DNA of 64,000 bases from Saprospiraceae bacterium (GCA_016718205.1 JADKEB010000031.1:124001-188000); one strand, 5' to 3'; counted from the first letter of the stretch, positions 25,248-35,273 are shown. The notes: generated from the letters alone by a model not told the origin. Numbers and translations are program-made.

Positions 25248-25279
25248 CAAAGATACTGTCAATCTTTTTTAATAATCAA
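25248..25279 (-). promoter_or_regulatory. Promoter of the metY leader
   Basis: On the minus strand, TTG at 25277-25279 and TATCTTTG at 25248-25255 are separated by 21 bases, a full Bacteroidota promoter match. The predicted start is near 25241, giving a ~390-nt untranslated leader before metY. Confidence 0.75.
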
Positions 25280-25382
25280 GTAAATATAAATAATTTTTTG
25301 TTAAAATTCAAATATTTATTTATACGTATGTATTAGTAATTGATTGCCAATAGTAAAGATATATTGATGGAATGTAATATTT

Positions 25383-25646
25383 TTACTTGTAATGTCTGCT
25401 CCGCCGGTAGATGTCAAAAAAAACAATAAAAACAGCAAATGGAATGACTAGTTTGTTGATGTTGGAACTTGTGGGATTTTTAGAAAAAAGAAATGACATT
25501 ACTATTAAAAACAGGAAAGATGCTATGAGACCACCCAGCTTCCATCTATTGTCATGTACACGATTGGGTCTGAATTTTATCAGAAGTTTGTCTATGATGA
25601 TGGTGAGCAGAAAAAGACAAGCCACCACTGTAAAAATAATCTTCAT
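25383..25646 (-). CDS. Small hypothetical membrane protein
   Basis: An 87-residue protein with predicted transmembrane helices near residues 3-20, 37-54 and 66-79 and a basic C-terminus (DIYRRSRHYK). Its ATG overlaps the stop codon of the MscS-like channel gene (ATGA at 25643-25646), so the two are translationally coupled. Function unknown; possibly a channel accessory protein, on context only. Confidence 0.7.
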   Translation of the reverse strand: MKIIFTVVACLFLLTIIIDKLLIKFRPNRVHDNRWKLGGLIASFLFLIVMSFLFSKNPTSSNINKLVIPFAVFIVFFDIYRRSRHYK

Positions 25647-26971
25647 TCCGTGGCTTTCGCTTGAATTACTCTTATTTCCCTTTGTGGATAAGGTATGATG
25701 ATATTATTTTCCCGAAAGATCCTGTCAATTTCAAATCTGACATGGCTTCTGACATCTTCAGCCCACATCACCTGGGTAGAAAAGAAGTACAAACTGAAAT
25801 ATAATCCATTATCTCCAAAGTCATTTAATCTGACAAATGGTACCGGTTTACTTAGTATTTCATTATTGTTTTGTAAGGACTTTAATAATAATTCTTTGAT
25901 CAATGAAGTATCAGATCCATAAGGTACAATCATACTTACTTCAAATCTGACCACATTGCCAGAGTGGGTCCAGTTTACGACGGATTGATTGACCAGCTTG
26001 CTGTTGGGTATCAGCATCGAAACACTGTTTCTGGTTTCTACCCTTGATGCTCTTAGTCCTATTTTGATCACACGACCTACTTGCCCGTCTATTTCCAAAA
26101 TATCCCCAATCATAACAGAACGTTCAAAAAGCAAGACCAAACCGGAGAAAAAATCATTGAAAGTTTGTTGAAGTCCCAATCCAACTCCTACCAACAAGGC
26201 TGCAGCACCACCGTAAATAATGCTCATATCAGAGACGATACGATCTAAAGCAAATATGATAGCTACTACGTATATCACATACGAAACTAACTGATTGATA
26301 GCAAATTGAATACCTTCGTCAGTTTCATTGTTTTTGTACATTCTGTACAATGATATCTGTGTGACGAACCAAATGATCACCTTAGCGACAAAGATAATCA
26401 TGATGGCGACTATAATATCAGATATCTGAATGGTAAATAGCTCGCCCTTGATGGTTCGTTGCATTAGGATTGCGTCCAGATTGATCCTTTTTAGCAGGAT
26501 TTGGCCTACATACAGATACACTATATATCGGACAAGATTGGTAGCTTTTGATTCATTGGTTTTTTCATCCCTGAATGACGTTCTTACAGGCACTTCTCTT
26601 TTTCTGAATCTGTTTCTAATCACTACGTGACTTATGATCCAGTCAAAAAGTACGCCGACACTAAAAAGTGTTAAGATCTCTAATGTCTGACTAAATGTAA
26701 TTTCAAGGTCATTGTAACCGAATAAAATGATATCATAATTGATGATTCTTGAGATAATTAAAGATGCTAAAAAGAATAATGAAGCTGCCAACCTTGGTTT
26801 GAGTCCGTTTAAGTTGAATCTTTTGAGCTGCTCATCGCTACTATCAAAAAATTTGTAGGCTTGAAACCTGAAATAGAGAAAAAAAGAAATAACTATTACC
26901 AATAAACATAAAAAGACTTGAAACAAGGTAATATCAAATCCTGAGATTGAAAATATGATTGTATCCATCAA
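25643..26971 (-). CDS. MscS-family mechanosensitive ion channel
   Basis: A 442-residue protein with about five to six N-terminal transmembrane helices. The MscS pore and beta-domain signature follows: GGAAALLVGVGLGLQQTFNDFFSG, LLFERSVMIGDILEID, GRVIKIGLRASRVETRNSVSMLIPNSKLVNQSVVNW. These channels open under membrane tension to release solutes on hypo-osmotic shock. The four extra N-terminal helices place it among longer MscS homologues. First gene of a two-gene unit. Confidence 0.92.
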   Translation of the reverse strand: MMDTIIFSISGFDITLFQVFLCLLVIVISFFLYFRFQAYKFFDSSDEQLKRFNLNGLKPRLAASLFFLASLIISRIINYDIILFGYNDLEITFSQTLEILTLFSVGVLFDWIISHVVIRNRFRKREVPVRTSFRDEKTNESKATNLVRYIVYLYVGQILLKRINLDAILMQRTIKGELFTIQISDIIVAIMIIFVAKVIIWFVTQISLYRMYKNNETDEGIQFAINQLVSYVIYVVAIIFALDRIVSDMSIIYGGAAALLVGVGLGLQQTFNDFFSGLVLLFERSVMIGDILEIDGQVGRVIKIGLRASRVETRNSVSMLIPNSKLVNQSVVNWTHSGNVVRFEVSMIVPYGSDTSLIKELLLKSLQNNNEILSKPVPFVRLNDFGDNGLYFSLYFFSTQVMWAEDVRSHVRFEIDRIFRENNIIIPYPQREIRVIQAKATE

Positions 26972-27177
26972 ATTTGTTGTAAAACAGCCGCAAATATAGC
27001 AAATATTAACATGACTCCTTGTATATCATTCATCTAAATTGCCAAAGATGAAGTACGAATAAGTACGAATGCTAAATATTTGAATTCGCCTTTACAAATA
27101 AATGTTATGCCAGATGATATAAAAGTTAAATTTATCAGACTATTCTTTCAATTAAAACCTATGTTTCATTCTATAGC

Positions 27178-27200
27178 AAACCAATTTATTTTGAGTATAA
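27178..27200. repeat. Half-copy of a short palindromic repeat
   Basis: Twenty-three bases match the right end of the 46500-46563 element except for one T. No left arm is present here. The upstream part of the gap also holds a direct duplication of AAGTACGAAT near 27050-27070. Confidence 0.5.
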
Positions 27201-27212
27201 CCATCCATTAAA

Positions 27213-27243
27213 TTGGTAGTGGTATCATATTTTAATACTTTTG
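27213..27243 (+). promoter_or_regulatory. Promoter of the 27262 methyltransferase gene
   Basis: TTG at 27213-27215 and TACTTTTG at 27236-27243 with a 20-base spacer match the phylum consensus; the ATG follows 18 bases later. Confidence 0.7.
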
Positions 27244-27261
27244 CTTTCAAAATAATGACAT

Positions 27262-28461
27262 ATGACAGAAAATGAAAAAAATGGTAAATTGATTTTTATA
27301 AAAACTGTTGTAAATCATTCTATCAATCATGATTCCTTTAAAATAACTCTGTCCAAACCCAGAGAAAAAGATGCAAAAGTAGTCAATGTGTATATCAAAC
27401 CTTCACTTATCAAAGGGGAAGTAATGTATTCATTTACATACAGGTACACAACCAAAGATGAAGTAAAAAATTATAAACAGGATCAGCTGGAAGACATGAT
27501 CAGAGAACTGTTGAATATCCACTTTTATAACGCTGTACTGTATCATGAGACTAAAGAGCTCACCCTTTTGCAAAACAATAAAGGCAAAGCTTCTCTGGTA
27601 TCCAAATATTTAAAATCCAAAGTAGAAGTCGAAACCACTCATGATCATCAAAAGATAAGGTATATAGATGCGGGTGCAGCCTGGCTTAAAGACTTGGGCA
27701 TAGCAGGAGCTGATGGCAAGATTTTGGATAAAGCCCAGGACAAATATAAACAAATCAATAGGTACATTGAATTATTGGATCATTTGCTATCAGGAGAAGA
27801 TGTCCGGGATGTTACCAATATTGCAGATATGGGCAGTGGCAAAGGCTATTTGACTTTTGCATTGTACGATTTTCTGGTCAATTACAAAAACTGGCGTGTA
27901 AAAATATCGGGATATGAATTGCGTGAAGACTTAGCTACAATGTGTTATAATATTGCCATGAAAAACGACTTTATTGGCCTAAATTTTCAACAAAAAAACA
28001 TTGAAGACATATCACTTTCAAATGTGGATATGGTCGTTGCACTGCATGCATGTGACATAGCTACAGATATGGCCATTGCTAAAGGGATTCAAGCTGATGC
28101 CAGATTTATTGTAGTTGCGCCGTGCTGCCATAAACAAGTAAGACTGGCTATGAAACACAGCAATCAGTTGACACCAATTTTAAAGTACGGAATTCTGGAA
28201 GAAAGACTATCTGAATTACTGACAGACGGTATCAGAGCACTGATGCTGGAAGCTTATGGCTACAAGACACAGGTGATAGAGTTTGTATCGCATGAACATA
28301 CGGCAAAAAACATCATGATCACGGCAGTAAAAAAATCAGGTTTTGATGCTTCACATATTGAGAAGGTGGAGGCAGTCAGGAAACTGTTCGGAATTGAATA
28401 CCATCACCTTCAGAGGTTGATGGATGATTGGGAAAAAACAAAAGGCACTAACAAATCCTGA
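27262..28461 (+). CDS. SAM-dependent methyltransferase, PF13679-like
   Basis: A 399-residue protein. The N-terminal ~150 residues are beta-rich and of unknown fold (KITLSKPREKDAKVVNVYIKPSLIKGE). The methyltransferase domain has motif I NIADMGSGKGYLTFALYDFL (~residues 188-207), motif II GYELRED, and the characteristic VVALHACDIATDMAIAKGI and VVAPCCHKQVR, as in Methyltransf_32 / GSTCD-like enzymes. The Cys-Cys-His of APCCHKQ is a family hallmark. The substrate, possibly RNA, is not established. Monocistronic. Confidence 0.85.
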   Translation: MTENEKNGKLIFIKTVVNHSINHDSFKITLSKPREKDAKVVNVYIKPSLIKGEVMYSFTYRYTTKDEVKNYKQDQLEDMIRELLNIHFYNAVLYHETKELTLLQNNKGKASLVSKYLKSKVEVETTHDHQKIRYIDAGAAWLKDLGIAGADGKILDKAQDKYKQINRYIELLDHLLSGEDVRDVTNIADMGSGKGYLTFALYDFLVNYKNWRVKISGYELREDLATMCYNIAMKNDFIGLNFQQKNIEDISLSNVDMVVALHACDIATDMAIAKGIQADARFIVVAPCCHKQVRLAMKHSNQLTPILKYGILEERLSELLTDGIRALMLEAYGYKTQVIEFVSHEHTAKNIMITAVKKSGFDASHIEKVEAVRKLFGIEYHHLQRLMDDWEKTKGTNKS

Positions 28462-28579
28462 TGCCATGCCTTTTGAAATTTAAGAATATGTTTGAAATAT
28501 CACAACCCACAGGATAGTATTGAATCTATGCACAATGAATTCCTTGCTGTCCATTACCAGATCATCTATCAAATACACT

Positions 28580-28969
28580 CTAATTTCCATGGGTCAGGAA
28601 TTTGTAATATTCACTTTTCAACTCTAAGTATAATTTTTTTTCGGTTTCTATTTTATCTCTGAGTAAGTCATGGTCATCAATCGGCATGGTTTCAAGATCT
28701 TCCAAGTGTCTTTCTGCATATCGTGCCATTACTTTTTCATGCTGATTCACTTCTTTCACGAGCTTATTGATGGCATTATGATGCAGGACAAACCTATTAT
28801 GAAAATGCTCAACTTTAGCTTTTTTTTCGTTTTCAGTATATCTTCCTACTACTTCTTCCAGCCTCTTGTTAAATGAGTTTAACTCTTCGTCCCAAAATCT
28901 AAGTTCACTCAACCATTGCATGTGTTCAAAGTGAAGGTCTGAAAGATATACTTTTGCTTGCTCTGTCAT
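28580..28969 (-). CDS. Hypothetical coiled-coil protein
   Basis: About 129 residues, almost entirely helical and charged: DEELNSFNKRLEEVVGRYTENEKKAKVEHFHNRF, NAINKLVKEVNQHEKVMARYAERHLEDLE, DKIETEKKLYLELKSEYYKFL. There is no signal peptide and no membrane segment. ATG 28969 (MTEQAKVYLSDLHFEH) is a more natural start than an in-frame ATG six codons upstream. Function unknown. Confidence 0.65.
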   Translation of the reverse strand: MTEQAKVYLSDLHFEHMQWLSELRFWDEELNSFNKRLEEVVGRYTENEKKAKVEHFHNRFVLHHNAINKLVKEVNQHEKVMARYAERHLEDLETMPIDDHDLLRDKIETEKKLYLELKSEYYKFLTHGN

Positions 28970-29180
28970 TATTATGAATTTTAACAAATTGTAAATATAT
29001 TATCATCACAAAATTATTTTTAAAAATGGCCAAACAAGATGACCATAGTTTTTGGCGACTATGATTTTTATCATTGAAAAATTATAGATGCCCATTTTTG
29101 TAGTTTTGGTCTAATATATTTTATCTCCTGATTGTATTTGAATATATTTGTATTTTTCTTGATAATCACAATCTAAAACA

Positions 29181-31091
29181 ATGAGATCATTAATACTTCT
29201 TTTGACTTTTGTCACACTTTTCCTTTCATGCAAGAACACAAATGAAAATAACACTCCTAAAACGGTCAAACAATACACCATAGAGCAATTCTATAAAAAT
29301 ATCAGGATCAATGGTGGGTTTTGGTCTTCAGATGAATCAAAATTGCTTGTGTCAAGTGACGAAACAGGTATCTTTAACCTATATCAGATAAATATAGCAG
29401 ATGGTATTAAAAAGCAAATTACAAAATCTGATAAAGAATCGTTTTTTGCCGCAGGTTATGTGCCTGGCACTGAACAAATGCTTTATCTTGCAGATAAAGG
29501 TGGAGATGAACAGGACCACATTTATTTATTAAATACAGATGGAACGACAAAAGACCTCACACCGGACCCAAAAGAAAAAGCGGATCTGCTCAACTGGAGT
29601 CAGGATAAAAAAACTATGTATTATATTTCCAACAAAAGAAATCCTCAGTTTTTTGACATTTATAAAACTTCTGTAAATGACTGGAAATCTGTCATGCATT
29701 TTCAGAACAATGATGGTATGGAAGTTTCCGGTATTTCAGGTGACGGAAATCTAATTGCCCTCCAAAAAAGTGTCACCACCAGTGAAAATCAATTGTATCT
29801 TTATAATGCCGGGACAAAAGAAATGAAAGAAATTTCCGACCCGGTTGCCAAAGGCAATTATAATGCTTCAGGTTTTAGCAAAGATGGTCAGTACATGGAT
29901 TACATCACCAATGCCAATACAGAGTTTGCATTTCTTGTCAGATATAATATCTCAACAGGAGAAAAAACTAAAATCTTTGAGACAAAATGGGATGTCATGT
30001 ACAGCTACAATAGTGAAAATGAAAAGTACAGAGTGATCGGTATCAATGAAGATGGAAAAAACAGCCTTAAAATAACAGATAATCAATCAGGAAAAGACGT
30101 AGAATTCCCGGAGATAACTGATGGCGATATCATGGCTGTAAATATTTCAGACAGCGAAAAATGGATGCGGTTGACTGTAGGCACTTCCAAAGCTCCTAAC
30201 AATATTTATGTATACAACTTTGAAACCAAAGTACTTAAAAAACTTTCTGAAACCCTCAATCCTGAAATCAGCGGTGATGATTTAGTTGGTGCCGAAGTAG
30301 TTCGTTACAAATCATTTGACGGCTTGGAAATTCCTGCAATATATTATAAACCGCACAATGCATCACCAAATAACAAAGTGCCTGCACTTGTTTGGGTTCA
30401 TGGAGGACCCGGTGGCCAGTCACGAGTGGGATATTCTTCTTTTATACAATATCTGGTCAATAATGGATACGCAGTTCTCGCAGTAAACAACAGAGGTAGT
30501 AGTGGGTATGGTAAATCATTTTATAAGATGGATGACAAAAATCATGGAGATAAGGACCTGAAAGATTGTATTTGGGGTAAGAAGTGGCTTCAGGCACAAG
30601 ATTATGTAGATCCTGAAAAAATTGGAATCATAGGCGGAAGCTATGGAGGCTACATGACAATGGCAGCCATGTCATTTACTCCTGATGAATTTAAAGTTGG
30701 TGTCAATATCTTTGGAGTGACCAATTGGCTGCGCACATTAAAGTCTATTCCGCCTTATTGGGAATCGTTCCGTAAAGCATTATACGACGAACTCGGTGAT
30801 CCCACAACAGCTGATTCTGTTCGCCTTTACAATATATCACCTTTGTTCCATGCTCAAAAAGTCAAAAATCCTGTGATGGTATTGCAAGGTTCTAATGATC
30901 CTCGGGTGCTGCAGGTGGAGTCTGATGAAATAGTAGAAGCTGTCAAAAAGAATAATGTGCCCGTAGAGTATATCGTATTTCCTGATGAAGGACATGGTTT
31001 TGTAAAAAAAGAGAATGAGATAAAAGGATATGGTAATGTTCTTGCTTTTTTAGACAAATATCTCAAAGGAAACAGCAAACTAAAAGATTAG
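29181..31091 (+). CDS. S9-family peptidase (prolyl oligopeptidase type), lipoprotein
   Basis: A 636-residue protein. A lipoprotein signal (LFLSC, Cys17) is followed by a ~370-residue beta-propeller with WD-like/TolB-like blades and a C-terminal alpha/beta hydrolase. The triad is Ser487 in GGSYGGYM, Asp573 in GSNDPRV and His605 in DEGHGF; PALVWVHGGPGGQSRVGY supplies the oxyanion region. Expected to cleave short peptides, possibly acylaminoacyl- or dipeptidyl-type, in the periplasm or at the outer membrane. The next gene follows after 67 bases. Confidence 0.92.
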   Translation: MRSLILLLTFVTLFLSCKNTNENNTPKTVKQYTIEQFYKNIRINGGFWSSDESKLLVSSDETGIFNLYQINIADGIKKQITKSDKESFFAAGYVPGTEQMLYLADKGGDEQDHIYLLNTDGTTKDLTPDPKEKADLLNWSQDKKTMYYISNKRNPQFFDIYKTSVNDWKSVMHFQNNDGMEVSGISGDGNLIALQKSVTTSENQLYLYNAGTKEMKEISDPVAKGNYNASGFSKDGQYMDYITNANTEFAFLVRYNISTGEKTKIFETKWDVMYSYNSENEKYRVIGINEDGKNSLKITDNQSGKDVEFPEITDGDIMAVNISDSEKWMRLTVGTSKAPNNIYVYNFETKVLKKLSETLNPEISGDDLVGAEVVRYKSFDGLEIPAIYYKPHNASPNNKVPALVWVHGGPGGQSRVGYSSFIQYLVNNGYAVLAVNNRGSSGYGKSFYKMDDKNHGDKDLKDCIWGKKWLQAQDYVDPEKIGIIGGSYGGYMTMAAMSFTPDEFKVGVNIFGVTNWLRTLKSIPPYWESFRKALYDELGDPTTADSVRLYNISPLFHAQKVKNPVMVLQGSNDPRVLQVESDEIVEAVKKNNVPVEYIVFPDEGHGFVKKENEIKGYGNVLAFLDKYLKGNSKLKD

Positions 31092-31158
31092 ACTTACTGG
31101 GACGGCATATATGTAAATGTATGACTAATGTGGACAAGATAGGTTAAAAAGATTTATT

Positions 31159-31731
31159 ATGGTCAATCCTGATTTCAGTAATTTTCCTGTACTCCAGACA
31201 TCAAGAGTTATGCTGCGCAAATTGGAGATGGATGATGCTCCGGAAGTATTCAAACTCAGATCTGACCCTGCCCTCATGAAATACATACCAAGATCATTGG
31301 CTGTAAATATCGATGATGCAATAGATCATATTGAGATGATTCAGGGTATGGTGACAAAAAATGAAGGAATCAATTGGGTCATCTGCGAGAAAGCTGATGT
31401 ATCAACCTTTCTAGGCATTATAGGGATATATCGGATGGATATTAAAAACTGGAGAGCTGAAGTAGGGTATATGCTGCACTCCCAACATCATGGTAATGGC
31501 TACATTTCAGAATCTCTCAACAAAGTGCTTTCTTATACCTTTCATCAGTTGCAATTTCATTCTATCCAGGCATTAATAGATCCGGATAACGTCGCTTCCG
31601 AAAATGTATTGATAAAATGCGGTTTTACCAAAGAAGCTCATCTTAGAGAACATGAATACTTTGAAGGTAGATTTTTGGATACTGTAATTTATTCTATTCT
31701 TAGGAGTGACTATGATGATCAACATCATTGA
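31159..31731 (+). CDS. GNAT N-acetyltransferase, RimJ/RimL type
   Basis: A 190-residue GNAT protein: TSRVMLRKLEMDDAPEVFKLRSDPALMKYIPR opening, the acetyl-CoA loop region EVGYMLHSQHHGNGYISESLNKVLSYTF, and the C-terminal NVASENVLIKCGFTKEAHLREHEYFEGRFLDTVIYSIL. Members acetylate N-terminal residues of ribosomal proteins or small amines. The substrate here cannot be fixed. Confidence 0.88.
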   Translation: MVNPDFSNFPVLQTSRVMLRKLEMDDAPEVFKLRSDPALMKYIPRSLAVNIDDAIDHIEMIQGMVTKNEGINWVICEKADVSTFLGIIGIYRMDIKNWRAEVGYMLHSQHHGNGYISESLNKVLSYTFHQLQFHSIQALIDPDNVASENVLIKCGFTKEAHLREHEYFEGRFLDTVIYSILRSDYDDQHH

Positions 31732-31769
31732 TAAACTCAAAACTTAATACCTCATCCATTTGTCATACC

Positions 31770-34520
31770 TTACATCCGATGCATCATATCCATCCTACTG
31801 GGCTGTTTGGGGGCACCGAGTGCATTGATGTTGTAGGTGCAGCTGAGCATAAAGTACTGACCGATACTATTGGATACAGACTCAGAGATGTTGGTTTCTG
31901 ATGCAGTCCTGCTGACCCCTTGATTTTGATTGAGAATGTCAAAGACCCTCAACTTTGTATTGATTTTGTTGTCCAGAAAGTTTTTAGATATTGAGGCTTG
32001 CCACAATTGAATGGTGGTCGACGCTCCAAAAGAACCTTGCCCATACAAATTGATATCGTAGCGGGAATCCAATGTCCATCCCTTACCAGCAAACCATGCA
32101 AAATATGTTTCATAGCTCTGATTTAAAAAATCTGTATTAAGTGACTCATTTTCTTTATATATATTTTGAGTGTAACTCAATCGTGTCGTTGCTGAGATGT
32201 CTATCTTATTTTTCGATTTGTTTTCAAGCGTAAAACTACCGCCATTGGTCCATCTGTTGATATCGTTTTCAATTCTATTGATAAAATTGATTCCATTGGT
32301 GATCGAAGAATTGAGATTAATTCTGTACTTGGCTTTGATCACATTCAGCGGACTACTGAAAGATAAGGAAGTTGACATGGATTTTTCTGAGTCAGTATTT
32401 ACAGGGTTTTGAGTCCTGATAAATAATTCAGGGTCAAAGAAAGATGATGTCGTAATTCTGTTTTTAGTATAACCCAATCTCACGTTTGCAAATAAACTTC
32501 TGAAAGTAAACTGATCAAAATGGTGGTACATAAGACGCATACTATGTCTGTACTCTGGAATCAGATTAGGTGATCCCTGATACAGATTGAGTGGGTCTGT
32601 GTTGTCAAGTACAGGCTGGAGTTGATCCATTGATGGCTCCCGTATAGATGTGGAGTAATTAATTCTTAAATTAAGTTTGTCCAGTTCAAGGTTGAATTTA
32701 GGTAGGAAATAATTAAAACTACGATCTATTTTTTCACCCACACTTGGCAATCCTTTGAGTGAAGAATTTTGATAATCAAGTCCTGCACTGAATGAATAAT
32801 TTTCTTTATTAAATCGGATATTTGTGCCGGCAGTAGTATACTTGAAGCTGTTATCGAAAGTACGACTCAATTCTTCATTCAAAGTGCGCAATTCTGTATT
32901 TTCACGATCCAGATTGAAAAAATCTTTTATCAGGTCTGTCTTATTGTTTCTCTGACTTATAGAGGTGGTCAGGAAGGCTGTAGAGCTTAGAGGTTCTGTA
33001 TAAGTAGCACCTAAATTGTAGTTATTATTGGCTGATAATTGTTCCTGATCCTGAAACACACTGGATTTAGTGTTTAGTATCAGATTTCTCCCATAAACTT
33101 CACTAAGCACTTGATTGAGAGATTCGGAGGTATTATTTCCGATCCCGCTATCAAATGTGATCGTGCGACCTCGCTTTTTTAATCTTTTTCTGAAATTTAG
33201 TGTAAAACCATAATTATTGCTAACTGAGCTATTGTCTCTTTTTTGTTCATTTCTATTGAGGAGCACATTTGAAACATTGCTTGAAGAATCACTTGATGTA
33301 CTATACCTGTCATTGTCCCGGATCGCGAGATTTCCTGTCACATTCATCTCTGAAGTTGAATCTATCCTAAGGTCCAAAGCCGAGTAAAAATTATGATTCA
33401 AAGTATTGGTATTACTCGTTGTGTATTTATTTGAGATTAAAGCTCCGGTCGGAAGAAATGAGTTAGTAAAAGTATTTTGGGTCAGATCAGTACCACTTTG
33501 GGTCAGGAAATAACTAAAGTTGATTCGATTCTTCACACCAAACTGATTATTTAGATTTACACCCAAGGTGGCAGAGTTAGTTTCTCCATTATTATTTTGA
33601 CCAAAATTGATCGGTGCTCCCGTATTCATATTCATATTTCGGCCACTACTACCAGTCATAGAACCGAAATCTGCTGCACTGATACCGGTATTGTTGAGAT
33701 TATTTAACGTTCCTATAAAAGATAGCTGAGTTTTTCCGGAAAATCTATTCATCATTGTTTTACCTTCATATCTGGAGTCCGTACCGACACCGGCAGATGC
33801 ATTTCCGAAAAAACCATTTCTTCTGTCTTCTTTAAGTTCGAGGTTGATAGTGGTTTCTTCCTGGCCATCACTCACACCAGTAAATTCGGCATTTTTCGAT
33901 TTTTTTTCAAATACCTGTACTTTTTTCACAGCATTTGCAGGAAGATTTCTTGTTGCCATCTTTGGATCTTTTCCAAAAAAATCTTTACCATCTACTGTCA
34001 CAGCTTTTACTTCTTCACCTTTGACTTTGATTGTTCCGTCTGCTTCCACTTCTACGCCAGGCAATTTTTTTAAAAGGTCTTCAACTACAGCATTGGGTTG
34101 AGTCTTAAAAGCATCGGCCGTAAATTCAAGTGTATCTTTTGTGATTTTTATTGGGACATATTCCGCTGAAATAGTTACAGCATCGAGCATGGCTCCTTCT
34201 TGTAGCATTTTGATGATACCCAAATCAAGTATTTTTTGTTGCGATGTAAGTTCCACCGTTTTCTCAAGCGTACCGAATCCGATGTATGTGATCTGCAGAC
34301 GGATCTTACCTTTATTGACATCAGTCATCTGAAATTTACCATTCTCATCAGTTACAGTATAGCTCAACATAACCGAGTCTACCGGATTGAGTCCGACCAC
34401 GACAGCACCTGTAAGATTGTTTTTTTCAGGGTCCTGGATTTGACCTTTTATGGCATATTCCTGAGCTATTGCAGCAACTTGTGCCATTACTATGACGAGT
34501 AATATTTTTAGTATTTTCAT
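31770..34520 (-). CDS. Outer-membrane beta-barrel protein with carboxypeptidase-like plug (OMP_b-brl_3)
   Basis: A 916-residue protein with a signal peptide (MKILKILLVIVMAQVAAIAQ). Next come a carboxypeptidase-regulatory-like beta-sandwich (GQIQDPEKNNLTGAVVVGL), a plug-like domain (PNAVVEDLLKKLPGVEVEADGTIKVKGEEVKAVTVDGKDFFGKDPKMATRNLPANAVKKVQV, quoted in parts) and a long barrel rich in Asn, Ser and aromatic strands. There is no TonB box that I can see. The start is at ATG 34520, as the ten residues before it are not signal-like. The gene follows the GLPGLI protein gene, a common pair in this phylum; the cargo is unknown. Confidence 0.88.
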   Translation of the reverse strand: MKILKILLVIVMAQVAAIAQEYAIKGQIQDPEKNNLTGAVVVGLNPVDSVMLSYTVTDENGKFQMTDVNKGKIRLQITYIGFGTLEKTVELTSQQKILDLGIIKMLQEGAMLDAVTISAEYVPIKITKDTLEFTADAFKTQPNAVVEDLLKKLPGVEVEADGTIKVKGEEVKAVTVDGKDFFGKDPKMATRNLPANAVKKVQVFEKKSKNAEFTGVSDGQEETTINLELKEDRRNGFFGNASAGVGTDSRYEGKTMMNRFSGKTQLSFIGTLNNLNNTGISAADFGSMTGSSGRNMNMNTGAPINFGQNNNGETNSATLGVNLNNQFGVKNRINFSYFLTQSGTDLTQNTFTNSFLPTGALISNKYTTSNTNTLNHNFYSALDLRIDSTSEMNVTGNLAIRDNDRYSTSSDSSSNVSNVLLNRNEQKRDNSSVSNNYGFTLNFRKRLKKRGRTITFDSGIGNNTSESLNQVLSEVYGRNLILNTKSSVFQDQEQLSANNNYNLGATYTEPLSSTAFLTTSISQRNNKTDLIKDFFNLDRENTELRTLNEELSRTFDNSFKYTTAGTNIRFNKENYSFSAGLDYQNSSLKGLPSVGEKIDRSFNYFLPKFNLELDKLNLRINYSTSIREPSMDQLQPVLDNTDPLNLYQGSPNLIPEYRHSMRLMYHHFDQFTFRSLFANVRLGYTKNRITTSSFFDPELFIRTQNPVNTDSEKSMSTSLSFSSPLNVIKAKYRINLNSSITNGINFINRIENDINRWTNGGSFTLENKSKNKIDISATTRLSYTQNIYKENESLNTDFLNQSYETYFAWFAGKGWTLDSRYDINLYGQGSFGASTTIQLWQASISKNFLDNKINTKLRVFDILNQNQGVSRTASETNISESVSNSIGQYFMLSCTYNINALGAPKQPSRMDMMHRM

Positions 34521-34559
34521 ATAAGATTGATTTTTTGATATCTGCTGCAAATTGTATTT

Positions 34560-35273
34560 TTATTGACCTGATGATCTTCGTCGGTCTCCCCACATCTGTC
34601 TCATTTCCTCTGTCTTTTGTTTGATCATGGCTGTAAATTCTGTTCTTGACATTTTATCTCCTTTGGATGGCATGACCAGTTCAGGAACAGGAGAGTTGAT
34701 GATTTCTGTGGCTATGATGTGGGTTTGCGCACTCTGCACTTCAAGGATGACACCCGGTAATCCACCGAACTTATCCGGACCATTTTTTTTAGGAATTTGT
34801 GTCGTAAAAAACACAACAAAGTTGTTGGTACTATCTTTATAAAATGCTTTCATGCAAGTGTAGCCCGCCACCACCTTTTGTTCACCTGCGCTTATTTTCC
34901 ATTTGAAATTTTCTATAGTGTCCATCACTAAAAAATCTTTACCAAACATATTTTGCTGTTCGATTACTTTAGAAGTTGACATGTTTTTATAAATGGTTTT
35001 AGTAGGTCGCATCCTTCTGAACATCCTTGGGGTATTTTCGCTGTCATTATTTTGAGACTTGACATCAGGATCTTTTTCGTAGAGTGATGCATCATTTTTT
35101 AAGATCATCCTGTGGAATGATTCCATGGATTTGGGCATATCAGCAGGCATATTTTCAAACTCAAAGTACACAGTTTGTTTGTATTTGATGATGCCTTCTT
35201 TAACCTGTCCAATCAGTACTGATGCGTTTGCAAAAAGAATTATTATGAAATAACTTTTTAAGGATACTTTCAT
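34560..35273 (-). CDS. GLPGLI family secreted protein
   Basis: About 237 residues from ATG 35273, with a signal peptide (KSYFIIILFANASVLIG). The family body has GIIKYKQTVYFEF, KDFLVMDTIENFKWKI, VAGYTCMKAFYKDS and the name-giving motif as GGLPGVILEVQ. Upstream in-frame ATGs would add a hydrophilic, unconserved extension. The function of GLPGLI proteins is unknown; they often accompany outer-membrane barrels such as the next gene, 39 bases downstream, suggesting joint action at the outer membrane. Confidence 0.88.
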   Translation of the reverse strand: MKVSLKSYFIIILFANASVLIGQVKEGIIKYKQTVYFEFENMPADMPKSMESFHRMILKNDASLYEKDPDVKSQNNDSENTPRMFRRMRPTKTIYKNMSTSKVIEQQNMFGKDFLVMDTIENFKWKISAGEQKVVAGYTCMKAFYKDSTNNFVVFFTTQIPKKNGPDKFGGLPGVILEVQSAQTHIIATEIINSPVPELVMPSKGDKMSRTEFTAMIKQKTEEMRQMWGDRRRSSGQ

